Shown: positions 25,101 to 40,100 of the stretch, one piece after another
How the letters are laid out: each line of letters starts with the position of its first letter
How positions within the stretch are numbered: the stretch's first letter is position 1
From: Erythrocercus mccallii
Taxonomy: Eukaryota; Chordata; Aves; Passeriformes; Dicruridae
Assembly (NCBI GenBank): GCA_013397435.1
Contig: VZRG01001537.1
Span: 112,081-176,080, forward strand
DNA length: 64,000 nt
Reading direction: 5' to 3'
The notes under the pieces: generated by a model
Seen by the model: the letters and a program-made list of their open reading frames with translations, nothing else
Database searches by the model: none
What the model was told of the DNA's origin: nothing
Made by a program: the position numbers and the translations under genes

Positions 25101-28100
25101 CCTCTTATCAGAAAGCAACACCAAACAGCTCTCTTTGTCTTTCTCTCCAAACAAATAGGTAGAGCAAACAATGACCCAAACACAGTGTGCAAGAATTCCC
25201 AAGGAGAAAGTGGCCTATCATTTCTCCATCAGTTCAGCAGTTACTAGAAGAAAGATTTAAGCTTGCAAGCACAGATGACACAAGAAAAGTGTGGAAATCC
25301 CCTCCAGGAAAAGAAACAGTATCTTAGAGCCAAGATGCAGCAGCTCCAGAAAGAGCAGTATCCAAGCCTCTGTACATCTGTGCTCCATATTGTGCTTCCC
25401 AGTCCCTGTGCCCCCACTGACTCAGCTGGGGGATGAGCAAGAGCACAGCTGTTCTGCAGTGTAGACACCAAGGTGTAAACATGGTAATTAGGGAAATCCT
25501 AATGAAAATCAGTTGGCTGGTAGTCTCCATATATTGGCAGTTCCACAGCAAGTCTTTCAAGCAAGAAGTGTAATCACCAGTAATAATGTCGTCGAAACTA
25601 TACATACCTTGTCTTCATTAGCATTATTGTGGTGCTAAATTACCAAATGTGAGCTAACACAAAGTAAGAACACACCTATATTCCTATGATCATACAAACA
25701 GGCCATGAAGAGTAATGACAGCAATGTTTTCAAACAAATAAACTATTGGGTTACTTAACATTTACCAGATTTACTTGATTTTTCATACGATAGCTAAGAC
25801 GTTTCTTAAAAGGCTAATGCAAAGGCAGCTTCTTCAGTTCCTTTCTATATTTCTGTATTATAATTTTGAACAGTCCCCAATAGAAACAAAGTATTTAAAT
25901 TGATTTGTAATCGGATGTTTTATACTCACATAAACACAAAATCTAATGTATTATGCTTGAAAAAGAAGACCTAAAAATACAGATACAGTAACAAACTGTA
26001 TCTTCTTAGATGTCATTTTTCTAGTCAACATTCTGAGCATCAGTTGGGTAGAGAAAAAGATGGCAAATATTAACACAAAATAAATACAAAAATTAATTTC
26101 TAAGAACTTAAAAATCTTAAGTATCTCAAAATACAGGATTATTTTAATTTATTAAGATTGATACAGGATTATCATATTCATTGAATAAATTATGTTCAAT
26201 CAATCTTAAATCACTTGACCTTAACATATTTTGTGATTCAAATGTTGATTTGCATTGATTTAGAATCATTCTTAGATTAACTCTTTCATTTGCATTGCAT
26301 AAAAACTCTGGTACCTTAGTAATAGTTGTGCTCCTTTTCTCTTCATTATCTTTGTCTCTCTTTTTTTGCTTTTCTTTTTTTTCAAATGACGCTTTTATGC
26401 TTACTTTTTCACAGAATGTTTTCTGGAGTTCAGTGGTTTGTCCAGGGACCTTTGTGCAATTACCCTTCTCTCTACTGTCTACCTCTGAAACTAGCAATAA
26501 AGCTTTACATTTCTGACCCTGTTCTAGCCTGTCTTCTCCACTCTGCTTCTTCCCACTTCTATTTATGTTGTCCAAACCATAAGTGTTACCCTGTGGTATT
26601 TTCTTCACACTTACTTTCTCATAGTGACTTAAAAGCGTTTTTGCTACTTCATGTTCTGATAATGAAAAATAATCCTCACCTCCAGAAAAAATTCCTGAGA
26701 GACCTAAATTTGCATTTAAATCACCAGCATTTTCTAACAATTCTGTACATAAATGTTGATCATTCTGCACTGGCGATACTTGAAAATCTAATGGATAGGA
26801 TTCAGAGACTTTTGCTGCACAGCGACTCTCTGAAATATTTCCTGAAGAAACAGCCAAAATTTTTTGCTCTGTATTCTTTGCTTTATTTGAATTTAAATTT
26901 GATTTTTCTAGGATTTCATTTTCTACTAGGATGTAATCTTTATCCACAGATGCTTCCTGCAGTTTTTCAGTATTTCTTTCAACATGATAATAAACACTGG
27001 GATTGCTCATAGAGTGCAAATTTAACTTTGTTTTTTCACTTCCATTATGCACTGCCAGCTCTCTGAAAGAGAATGCAACTTGCTTTAAAGATGTTGCATC
27101 CATCGCACCTGAAAGAGAATCACCTTTTTCACCACACACTTGAAACTCTCTGTCTTTAGATTTTAAAATATTATGGCTTTTTCTTTCTGTAAAGCAATGT
27201 TCTTTATGCTCACATTGAAAATGAGTTCTCTGTGAAAAATGTTGCTGATTGTGAGGGCTGATACCCGGGGCTTGCTTTGCAGTTTTTGGAGTTACTTCAG
27301 CTTTCTTTGTTGTTAGTTCAAAATCAGTTTCTGATTGTATCTCACAGTCTTCCTTTGTTGAAGCATCACTCCCTGCCTTTCTTGAAGTTTTGTTTCCTGT
27401 GGTTTTGTGTATCATTTCCACTTCAGGCAACTTCTTTGATTTCCTCTCTGTTTTCTGTCTTTCTCCATTAGCAATTTGCTCATTTAACACATCACCAGGA
27501 TCATCATTCACAATCACACAGATTTCAGTTGAAACAAAACAATCTTTTCTGCCATTTTTATCTTCTTTACTTTGATTACCAAAACCCATTAAACTCTCCT
27601 GTTCTATATGCAGCTTACAGTCTCTGTTGCCACTAATGCTGCTTTCTTGACCACTGAAATTTAGAAGTTGCTTAAATGTTCTATCAGTTTTGATTTTATC
27701 GTATCTGTCTACATTTAATTTTCTGTTCATTTCCAGTTTATTTTCTGTATATTCAGGTTTAGTGGAAGAGTTCTGGTTTTGCAAATACTTCACATCCATC
27801 ATGCTTTCATTAGGTTTCTTTTCTTCTCTCAGTTCAAGATCTTCATTACATCCCAAATGTTGAAAGCCTTCAGCTGACTTCACAGGTTGCTGGAGTTGAT
27901 TCTCTTCTAGTAAACTCTGAGCATGACAGCACATGGATTAAACTGAGATATGATGGACAGTATCTTATTTTTTCCTTATTCTCTGTTTTCTTAATGTCAT
28001 TACTGAGAGGAAGAAAGACTAGCATAAAAGAAAATCTTGGAACAATCACATACTTCAGAGGTCTGTGAAGAACTTTTCTTCCCAGAAGAAAAAAAACCCT

Positions 28101-31100
28101 CATTCCGCTTTTGAAAAAGATTATTCTTTTTCTGATTTTCTACCTTTATTAAAGAGAAAAACCCCACTGTATTATTTTGAGACTAGGAACCTGCTTAGGT
28201 TATCCTCAAAGAAGCTACCAAAGATTTAGAAGGCTGACAGGAGTAGAGGAGGAAGGAAGATGGAGGGCATTTGATTTCAATAAAAAAGCAATCCTGGAGA
28301 ATCAGAGCAGACTGAAACTCTACTTTTTGAAAGTTTCCACTTATTCTTGAAGAACGTGAAGTCTACCGGCATTCACAGGCTTCTTGATCTTTGTTCTTTG
28401 ACTGACTTTTTATCCTTGATGCCATTATCATTATTAGTCATACTAAATCCTCAGTTATAATGGCTACTTATCAAAAAACATTATGTATTTCCATCAGTTT
28501 GCTCCACCACTTCCTGATGCCCCAAGATACATGCTGTTGTTCATGGTGGTTCAGAGGTATTCAATAGCAAGAAAAGCCAATAAGGACAAAATCAGCACCA
28601 GAATTATATAACATTCATTTAAGAACTGTTTTTTGTCTTCAACAGTTACATTAAAATTTATACCCATACAGTAGTGTTCTCCAATTTTATACAATTCATA
28701 CAGTTTCTACTAAAACAATGTAGTCCTTAAAGAAGTACTATATAGTCTCTTTCTGAGAGACAGTTTTCAAAAGAAAGTGAAAAATTTAGGGGTTTTTTTC
28801 TCAATTATTTGGAAGGTTTGCTCTGCAGCAAGAATGTATTTTGAATAATTTTTCTGCCTAATTTCAATAATCTACTCTTGCTACTAAAATCCAACTCTAG
28901 GCATAAATAAAATGCTGTTTGACCCCAAGGAATCAATACAGTAGAAAGGCAGAAGGAAAAAAATAACTGAACAGATCAAACTAACTTCAGAAACTAATTA
29001 AGAGGGCATCTCATCTCCCTGTTGAAAGGTTGCAGGTTTTTAAGTGGACCAGAATGCATACTATGAATATTAAAAATGTGTATACATAGGGTATAAGCGG
29101 TGAGTTTGCCTTCATCTTAATGTCTGCTTTTATCCAAAAGATCAAGATCAAAGGTATTAAAATCAAAAGTATTAGCATTTAAATTTAAACTAATTCTCCA
29201 TCAGAATTCAACAAATCATAGGATCTTTCTAGATGGAAGAACTGGCAAAATGTGTGGATGGTAAAGGATTTTGCTTATCTGAATGATAAGTGCTAACACT
29301 GCTACATTCCTGTATAATGTGCATAAGGAATTTCAGTTTTTCACATCTGCTGGTAACTTTGTGAATTATTCCAACAGGTATATTGCTCTTTGTTTGCCTA
29401 GGTGTTCTTTTTGCTTGGTTGACTGCCAGAGAATGACATACCTCTTCCTCCTCCAGTCTTTTCAAAGAATCACCTGCAAACTTAATGTATTGGGTCATCA
29501 AGGTCACTAAGGCAGTGTACCGAGTCCGTAGATCCATGAACTGTAGAGAAACAAAGATGGGGGCTAAGTGTCATAGAGGTAAACACTCCCATTAAGCTTG
29601 AAAGAACTGATAGACACTGCTTTAGAACATATCCTGATTTTGATTTCAAAATCCTGATTGTGGAATCCAAAGTTCTAATTTTGATTCCAAAATTCAATGC
29701 TGTCAACAAAGTGCACTTGAACAAATATATCTATCTAGGATCTATGAGCAGATCCATAAGAAGAATAAATAGAATACAATGTTTTGATTTCACAGTCACT
29801 TGATTCTTCCCCCCATAAGAAAAGGTTTCAAGAGGGGCAAGCCATGCTTATCACTATTCCTCTCTCTAATAGGTAGCAGGGAGACAGATTTATCTTTCTC
29901 ACTCAAATGAGGCTGATTTCCCTTAGAATCTATCAAAGTGTCCAGATATGGTAGGTTTTACTATGGTCAAGATGATCTTACTGTTTACTGTGATCAAGAT
30001 CCAGTCCAGAGGTAATTCTAAACAGTTTTACTGAGACACAGTTCTCATACAGCTTTTTATAATTTGGGTGACATTTTTTAAAGAGCTGCATTATACTATC
30101 TTGCTACCAAAATGCAGCATGAAGAAAAAGAGACTATTTGCTGAGATTGTGTATCTATATTGTGTTATATTGTGTATCTATAGAGAAAAAACCCAATCTT
30201 TCTTGGATTACCATATTTAATCATTAATAAATCCAAAACTGAATTCTTGTGTTTACTCTGTTTTAAGCAAAGACTCACATTTTCCTGTCATAAGAAAGCA
30301 GTTTACCTCTTGAATAATGAAGTCTGATGAGCTTTGCATTCTTCGGCGCTTTACTGGAGATTTTTGTTGGGAATCAACCATAGCTCTGTAGGTCATGGTC
30401 TGCAACTCATAGTCCTATACAAGCAAAAATACACAAAATCATTGGCATTACACGATACTCTAAAAAAGTAGGATTATAAGTGTAATGTTATTGTTACCTT
30501 CACAGCAGCTGAGTATTGTTCTGAATACTTCTGGCATTCATCTATTTTGCTTTGTTTCATTTCAATCTCAGAAATCAGCATCTGCAAAATATGAATGTAC
30601 ATTTTCATCTTTAAAAGTTATTTTTATCACTGTTTTAATTAACATTTCTACTTTATCTAACATTATCTAACACAAATAGATGGTTCATTAACATTTACTT
30701 TATCTAATATGCTCCTATCCATTTATGTACAAGTAATTATGCTCAAGCCTATGTCCTCAGCTTTATCAGCTTTACAGTACAGAAGTAGTGAAAAAACATG
30801 TCAGGTTAATTGTTGGTGAATGAACTTAAACAAAATGAGGAATATATAATTTCAGGCATATAATTTATTATTCTGTCTATTTCTACTGTATTTCCTTCTT
30901 GCAGGAGACAGATGTTGAGTTTAGTTCTGCTTCCATGAAAATATTTCTACATCCATAAATTTAAAAAAGCAGCGGTGAAAATGAAATTATGTGGTAAGGG
31001 GAGTCCAAGAGTTTTAAGGTTTTGATGTTCTTGCACACTTGAGGACCCAACAATCTGGTCTATAAAACAGTGACAATAGTCACTGGGATATTCATGGCTG

Positions 31101-34100
31101 CACTATAAACTCAAAACCATAAAATCTGGTGATTACTTGGAGTTTTACAATAAGGGCTGATGGATGAAAGCCCCTCATATTAATAAACAAGATTGAGATG
31201 CCTGATATTGTAATTCTTTGGTCAGAGCTTACTACAGTGGTTTGCTACAATTGACATCCCTTTCATACCTTATGTTGGTTCAATTGCTTAGCCAATGCTT
31301 TGCTATTTTCAGGATGTGTTTCTTGAATCTTTCGCTGAGTATCTTCTACTTGTTGAATCCAAGTGTCCAAAGAATTATAAGTATCTTTATAATACTTCAG
31401 AGATTTATTAATACCTTCTAAGTCACGCAACCTGATTTTATTTTTGAAGATAAATCAAAGGGGAGAAGATGATTATTAAAAACTAAAAATACAACACTAA
31501 GACAAATACAGCTTTAAAGGCTTAAATGCCTTAGCTCTGTCACAGTTCACAGTATAAGCATACTAAAGTAACACTAATTCAACAGCAAATTCACTTCTCA
31601 AACAATAGGGCCCCCAGCTTGATGAACTCTTTCCATTTGTCATCCAGGATCCTTTTACACAAGAAACTCTATATATCCCTCATTAGCGTGTCCAACTGCT
31701 TGAAACTCCACGAACACAGGAAATCCCAAGAAAGAGGGAGGGCTCTGGTACAGCAATCAGCTCTGTTACTGAGAAGTGAGAGTATTTAAAATATGACCTA
31801 TGAATCAAGGAGTGTACCATGCTGGAGTCAAGTAATGGTTCACCATACTCTCCGTGCCTCCCACAGAACAGCAGGAGTTACACTAAAACTAAAAACTGTA
31901 AATATGCTAATGTGCAAAAGTAATTGAACGTGTACATCTAATTTTAAATCGTGTTTTTGACCTAAAAACAGAGTTCTTTGTATTTCTTTAAAGTCATTTC
32001 CATACTGAGGCAGATAATGACAGTTTTCTTTCATGATTCTTCTACATGTTATCATGGTGTGATTTTGGTGGTTGCTGTGTGCCGAGCCAGAAGTTAGACT
32101 TGATGATCCTTGTGGGTTCCTTCCAACTCAGGATATTCTATGATTCTACTTAAAAGATCATATAAATATGACCACTCAACACTGCAGAATAAACAGAGTT
32201 AAACAACGTTTTACAGTTTGACTTGGAATGAATACTTTGAATTGCTCTAGTGTTCTTAAGTGTTCTTGGTGTTCTTAAGATGCCAAAAGAAGATGACAAA
32301 AGAGCAAGCAAAGGAAATTTTTTTGCTCAGGTTTCCTACTTAAACATGTTTTAAAACTAATAACCATGAAAAAGAGATAGGATCATGATAACTGCAGCCA
32401 ATATTTGTACATACATTATACAAATGATTATCAGTGTCAAGCTGGCAGGAAGAAACAGAGATAATATTTGCAGAAAGCAGCTTGTTTACAGCTGTACTGT
32501 TACACTTATCACAATCTGTCCTATTTACACCAGAAGCCACTACATATTAGCAGTCATTTTTAAGCATATTCTGTTCAGGATACAGTCCTGGGAGGAGAGC
32601 ATGTGGTTCATGCTTATTCTCTTGAAGAAATAAGAACACTTCAGTACCTCATAAAACTACTATTTAATCATTTAAATTATGTCACACTAACAAACAAGTG
32701 ATGAAAAATCAGAGGTGGAAGTTAAGCTAGCTATTCTGCAGCCAGCTTTAAATGAGTGACCTTTTTCCCATCTTCTTTCTAACTTCAGGCAATGTTGAAC
32801 AGAAACAACTAACTTAGTTAATTACAAGTGAATAATTTCAATATTGCACCCTTTAGAAAAGGAGGACAAAAACGTGACAGATTATTGTGTGAACTTTTAC
32901 ATCAACTGCACTATCCTCAATGTTCTTTTTCAGGCTACCTATAATGACAAACTCAAGTACATTTCAAAGGAATTAAGTTCAGACTGCACAGTACAGAATT
33001 TCTCAACATTTGCCCATACTTCTTCCTTCAGCCTCTACAGTTCTGCTTCCTTTACATACAGGAAACAGGACTGTAGAGACTGAAGAAAAAAAGCATTTCC
33101 AGGAATTTCATGTATGGAGATGTCCTTCAGAAATACAGAAGGACATGTTCCTGTTCTGCTGTATCTGCACATCTACATAGGCGCGTACACTTCAGCAACA
33201 TTTTTCAGTATCAACTTGACAGTAAAGGGTTGAATTTAGAACACTAGCTCTACTGGATATTTAAAAAATAAAAGGCACTTCACCGACAAGGCATTGCATC
33301 AAAATTATCACAGAAGTTAATGGAAGCTAAGAACTTTCAGACTGAACACTTGAGTAATTAAAAGCAAATTAAGGTGAATCCAATCATAACTGATGAATCA
33401 GCTCATCAATTTAGCCCATCAGAACTAGTTATGTGGAGAAACAGATGGTATTTCCATAGGACTGCCAGGCATTTCTGTAGGTTTGGGTTTTTTTCAATGA
33501 AAAAACACAATTTATCTCCACTGTGTATCAGTAAGTAGTAAGTTTTTGTATCTTGTTCATCTTTCAGAGCTTAACAGTCACAGTTATTCCCAGTGAAAAA
33601 GTAAGGCTATGTTGTCAACAGCACAATAAAGGTCTTCATTCTAGCACATTCCAAAAACAGTTCAGAAAACTGTTCAGACCTGTTTTAACATTCATTTCTG
33701 ATTGTTTTTCCTCAGAAATTGAAAAAAAGTATAAAACGTGAACAGGTTATAATAAAAAGTCATACAAACCTATTTTCAATTTGAGAGTGAACATTTTGCC
33801 ACCTCTCAGCCAACTGATCAACTTTTTCTTTATGCCAGTCAAAGTCAAGATCACGTTCCTTGTGCATTTTAAACATCTGATCGCTGATCATCTTTGCCTT
33901 CTGCAGTTCATCCTCTAAGGCATGGAATGTTTGTCTTTTCTCATCTACTTCAGATCTCCATTGCTAGTAGGTGATAAAAAAAGTTGTAAATAACTCCTAT
34001 TTATTACACTATTTTACTATACTACACTGTTTTATAAATTAGTATTTTATACAAATATACTGTATAAATGAATCAATAAAAATGTTTCGATCAGTATTTT

Positions 34101-37100
34101 ACTTCTGCTTGCTCAAATACTCAAGTGGCACCAGAATGGGTCTGAAGCAATAAACTGCAAAATAATTCTAAGTAACAGCAATCCCCACAAGACCTAAATC
34201 AAAACACAGAGATCAAATGAACACAGTCACCTTCTAAACTACAGCTTTCAAAAAAATTATTGGGCAGATTCCAATCATTCTATCTAGCAAAAAAGCATTA
34301 CTCATAATCTGTTATATCAAAATGAGTTATATACAGCAAACAAAAATTGCTGAACTTCAATCTTTCCACTTCTCAAAGATATCTGCCAAACTTCCTAAGA
34401 AACCCTGATTAGTACACCGAAGCAGTAGCAAGAATGTAATTGTGGTCAAATTTACATAACATAAATATATGTTTATGTTACCCTAAGTATATGCTACCTT
34501 CTGAAGAGCAAAGAAAATTTTACTGCAGCATTAAGAAGTGCCACTTTTGGAAGTTCAGATACTTCAACATATTTTGCAACAGCAGGAAAATGCTTTCAAC
34601 CTATCCAAATCCTAACACTCCAAAGCTGCCATTTTTTTCTGAAATGTCAATCCTAATACCACCTAAAACTAAATACACAAGCCAATGTTTGATACACTAT
34701 AGAGTGTAGCATAATGAAATCAGGTGTTACAAGATAGATAGCTTTTGTTTTGTTTTTTTGATTTGCCCATGAAAAGGCACCAGCAAGCTCTTACCTTTAA
34801 TGTACCCATGAGATTTTCAATATTGTTTTTGTCAGCCGTGACTGCCTCTTCTTCACACAATTTCGTCTCGTAGTGTTTTACTAATGATTCTGCTGTTTGG
34901 GTGTTCGTCAGCACCAAATTTATAGTTTTTAATCTGAAAAACAGACCTCCCGTTAACTGAACCGTCAATACCAACAGTCAACAGATTTGTGTTTTTCAGC
35001 CTTTTCATGTCACAGGGTACCTCTTTATTCAATGATAAAATGCTAACTCCCTTTTCCTTGATCAGTATTATTCATACTAGTAGTTTTAATTTAAGAGAAT
35101 ATTGTAAACTGAACGTCTGATGGAAGACAGCCTAGCACGTACTTATCTATGAAAATGGAAGACATGGAGTAAACTTGGTTCATGTTTTGTATAACAACAT
35201 TGAGTTCAGAGCGCAGAGTAGGGACTGAAGGTGAGCCAGCAGCTTGACTGAAAAACTCTTCACATTTTTCTGTGATGACTCCCAAATCATCCTTTAGTCG
35301 ATCCAGTTCTTTCTTCAGTTTCTGTAAAATGAAAGGTGATTGATAGTACTTTCATCCTACATCAAACTGATATATACTCTACATATCATTATGAGATGTG
35401 TGTCTTTGATGATGACACTGCAGAAAAAAATTGAAGAGAAATGTATATGTAATAGGGAAATTAACAGAGTTGCCATTCATCAGCATCTTTTTGCTCACAA
35501 ACACGAGCTAAATATTTGACTCCTCTTTTCAAGGTACACTGCAAACCTTCCTGGCTTACACTCAAAAGTCAGGATATATTTTTTTTTTAAATAAAACTTT
35601 TCCTAGGTAAAACAGACTTTTTCAAAGGCTCACCTCTTGCTCTGAAATCCTAAGCACATTTTCGTGTACATCATCCCTTTCCATCGGCGTCCGGATCTGC
35701 CGTATTAACCGCTCCTCACAACTCTCCAGTCGTAGTCTGATATTTCTGACTTCAGAGATGTACAGATTGTAAATGGATTCTTCCTGCTCCTCTGTTGAAA
35801 GAATTAAGGCACATATTAGCCAGCAAAGTCATCATGTCATTTTCACCATAACTTCTCACACTTTGTAACATCATTGCTCGACAGATCTTTTTATGACTAG
35901 CCAAAATGCCATCAGTTTCCACTGAAATTATAGTTACAAAGCAAATCTTGGGAAAACTTAATTTTTGTTTTTATGAAATCATCCCCTCACACATGAAAAA
36001 TTACTATCTGTGATCAGTAATTTTGTGATTCTGTGATTCTGCACAGCCATTACCTCAGTGGACACATTGCTAAATTCAGTGACTGATTCTTTTAATCAGT
36101 GGTATGAGGGACATAAATCCTCTTTCAGATGCACACGGCACCACATCTTTCCTGAAGTTTAGTGAACTTTGCTAATGATGTAATCAGATTTGCACTACTG
36201 TATTTCTTTAAGTCATCAACTACTCAACAGTAAATCAGAAGAGCTATTTTAAGCTTTCTCTCCTCACTGTATTAATAGTGTTAATTAGAGTTAAGAGAGC
36301 AGTAACTACAGGCATCCCTGTGGAGCTAGGAAAATAGCTAGGACGTTTTTCTTGGCTTAAAAGGTTAAAAAAGTTCTAATTCTGTGTCCTGGTTTGGGAC
36401 ACTCTAGGACATTCTCTTACAAACTCAATAAAGTAATCAAGCTTTTTTTCCAGCATTCGAAAACAAGGAAAGCAGGACTAAGCAGTGAGCTCTAATACAC
36501 AAAACAAATTCTTAGGTGTAAAATACTTTGTAGCATTTGTAGGTTATGTAATACATCAGTATTTTTATATAGCTTAACATATAAAAAAATTAAGAGCTTC
36601 TATACAATGCAATTGCACACATTATAAAAATTACTCTATTCAAAAGAACACAGGTAGTAACAATATCACCATGATAAAAGATCTCAAGATCAAGAAAAAA
36701 ATCTCTCTCTTAAGGGCATCTTTCAACTGTTCTAAGCTAAGTTTTACCTCTTTCTGCAGACTTGAGAAGCTCTTGATAGTATTGCTTGCAAACATTAACT
36801 TCCCTTTCCAGCTGTGCCGTATCAGAGCTCGTAAAGATTTTGGACTCCTGGCTGTCTTCCACAAAATCATCAAAGCGGGACTGTAAATTGCTTAGAACCT
36901 GCTGATGTTCACCTGGCAGCATTGTCTTTATCTGCAACAGATTATAGACCCAAAGCACAGTCAGCAACTGTGCATCACTCACACAGTTCCTGTGATACTT
37001 TTTATCAAAAAGCAATACTGATCAATTACTAAGATAGTAAAGTCAAAGAATTGAGGTTCTGAAAGCTCACTGTTCCTTAGCTGGAGTCTACTTGACAGCT

Positions 37101-40100
37101 GATAATTTACACTCAACATTAAATCCTTTTCAATCTTTCCCATCAGGAATGGCCTCTATTAAGCCAACCCTACACTGGACTTCATTTCTTCCATCTAATA
37201 CCATGCAGCAATAAACAATAGCAAGGACAAGTACAGACACTTCAAGAATTAACTCAGATTCCTCTTTCCAACAGTAACAGTGATAAATTAGGAATGTGTT
37301 GGTTTTGGTATTGCAAATATTACGTGCAACAGCTTGTGATCTCACGCAGTATTAGTCATCCTATGACTTCCTAGTAAATGGTTAAGAGCCCTTCTTAGTC
37401 ATAACACTTACTGAGGCAACATTGCCAGCTCGAACAGCTTCAATTTCATTTGTCAGGTAATGCCAGGACACCACACTCTTCATGTTTACATGTGACTCGT
37501 GCCAAAGGGCCAGGACATTCTGAAATTGCTGTTCAATCCTGAAACAAAAAAAAAAATCCAACTTCAGATCAGGGTAACACATGAAAACATAAATGAAAAA
37601 GAAACAAAAAACCTCAAACAAATACAACAAAATTTGTGACATATTCTTTTAACCCAAGCTTCATGTAAGTGGATTTTGATAGAAAATAGGTAGTTTTACT
37701 TTGTCCCTACCTGTTGGCTGTATCTATTGCTTCTTTGTTTGGTGGAGGAACTGTAAAGCATACAGATGGAACCATGGCCTCATTACCACTTGGGCTAATG
37801 ACTTTCCATTTAGCACGATGGGAGTTGTTTGCTAACACGCACTCATCATCTTTGTAAATAGTTATCTAGTATTAAAAGAAAAGCAGAATAATTTGATGAG
37901 CCAAGCATTACAAAATAATTGTACAAATCACTTCTGCAAATGCTGTCAATAAATAAGCAACAGAACAACAAAACCAATGTTCTAACCGAAGGATTTGCTC
38001 TTGTTTACTAGGGTGGAGGAAATTTACAGCCCAGCTTTCTCCAGGAACATGGTAATTAATGAAACTTTAGCTGAATTCTTACATCTGTAATTGGTTTGAG
38101 GAAATTTTAGTTTCTAACCTCAATTTGTCTATAGTCACAGATGGCTTTAATTGGAATGGATGTTTTGAGTACACAGTCAGGGTTCCTTGGCTTCAGCTGA
38201 ATTATTGCCTTTGCTCTTCCCACAAGGCCTGCTACTGTGCTCTTATACTGCAAGAGTTGTTCTTTTTCTTCCTAGAACATTTAAGAAAAGAATTTGTCAT
38301 AAGAGATGTCCAGAATACAGTACTACCTCTTTGATCCTGTTACGTTTTCTTTTTCCCCTGACTCCTTCTACTGTGTTTCTTAAAAGTAATACATTTTCCA
38401 AAAACAAAGTATCTTTCTGAAGCCACTGTCTTCCCACATCTGGTATTGTAAATATAAATAAATAGAAATGTATTTTAAAGTTATGAAAAATAATAATTTA
38501 TTTTTAAGTTCTGAAAAAATCAGCATTTTTTCCTTTACTTTAAATGAATAATCTTAACATATTTTATATCCCACCATAACCTACACATTTCTTGTTTTAT
38601 TGTAACTCCTGCTAATAGCATCCTACCAAAGATCTTACCATAGACTCCTGGACGAGGTCTTCCAGCCTATGAAGACTGCTTGATCTATCACAGCTGTATT
38701 TTCGGTATATGGTATCTTTTAAGTTCTTCAAATATTCCATGGCATCTTTGGCATCGCTGAAAAACTAGGATAAAATAATTATCTGGGTTATTTTTAAACA
38801 ACCTAAAATATACAGAATCAGCTACACTGAAGTTTTCAAGTGCTGTCTTTTAAAACAACCTTTTCTCATCACTTGAAGTGACCACTGCACCACACCCAGC
38901 TACTCATGATCTCATGTCTAAATGTAGTCTTCAAAAAGGCACACACTGCTAACATCAGTTATTCTCGGTACAAGCTACATGCAAAATTAATTCTGCAGTT
39001 ATTGAACCTACAGCTAATGACCACTTCTGTAATGAAAAAATTTTATTAAGACAATCTTGCTTTCCATGGAATTAAAATTTCTCTCATATAGAAAGCACAG
39101 ACAAAGCCTACAAACTATAGAAACTAGCTGCAAAATCCAGGCAGCACAGCTGGGGCAAACATTTTGTGCAAGAATGGAAATGAGCTGCCACACTTGGCAG
39201 TTCTGCAAGGGCATCTGCACACCCAAACAAGGGTCTTGGTTAGGCATTATTGGGAAGGGTAATCCCATTCTCTCCCTTAAACTCCATTTCTTAAATCCAA
39301 AATTCCAGTTTGTTCCCCCTGTCACAAGGAGTTCAAATTGCTTTGTCGTCTCCCGTTCCTAACTTTGGGTTCTCATCCTTCTCAGTTCAAAGGCATCTCA
39401 TCCCTTCATCACCTCCCTTTCTCTTCAACCACACAACCCAGAAGACACTAAGGGTTCATCCTTATAATTCAAATGTTTTAAATTAGTAGATTTAAAAACA
39501 AACAAACAAAAAACTAACAAAAAAATCTCCTCTGTCTATCAAGCTCATGCAAGTAACTTCATTTGCTGAGTATGTGAATGGGTGACAATGAGATAATCAG
39601 ATGGATTTTTCGTGGGATGTGTCTGCTGTCAGGGTGTTCTCTGCTCTGGTTATTATTAATGCTGCACATTCCATTTCCCTTTAAGTAGTCCTGGAATAAC
39701 CGTCTAGAGTGTGTCCTCACACGGCCATCACTAACCACCCTCCACGCTACATCATCTGCAGAAGCTCCACTGACAGCAGTTGTGCATAACAGGGAAAGAA
39801 CAAGGTTTCATTCTCAGAGTCTCTCCTTGCAGCTGCAGTGCTGAAAAAAATCTCAGGCCAGATTTTCATCTGCTGTGAATTGACATAATTGTAGTGAAGA
39901 AATAGAGTTGTGTCGACACTATGGGGGCATGGCTTACCATCTAGTGATGTCCAAGACAAATGTCAATCCTACAGTTACTGTGAGAGAACAACTAGAGTTT
40001 TTGGCGGAACTTTTTGACTATGAACAAAACTTAAAACATTTCATATTCTGATTGATTTATTTCCTTACCTCAAAATACGCAGCATTTTCTCTCAAATGTT

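Noticed and set aside
26326..27012. 228-codon plus-strand frame rich in Phe, Leu and His
   Set aside because: It is antisense to the candidate exon. Its composition is what the reverse complement of a Lys/Glu/Asn-rich coding strand gives, and it shows no domain.
36014..36031. TGTGATTCTGTGATTCTG resembling a CR1 terminus
   Set aside because: No CR1 body precedes it on the plus strand. A simple repeat is enough to explain it.
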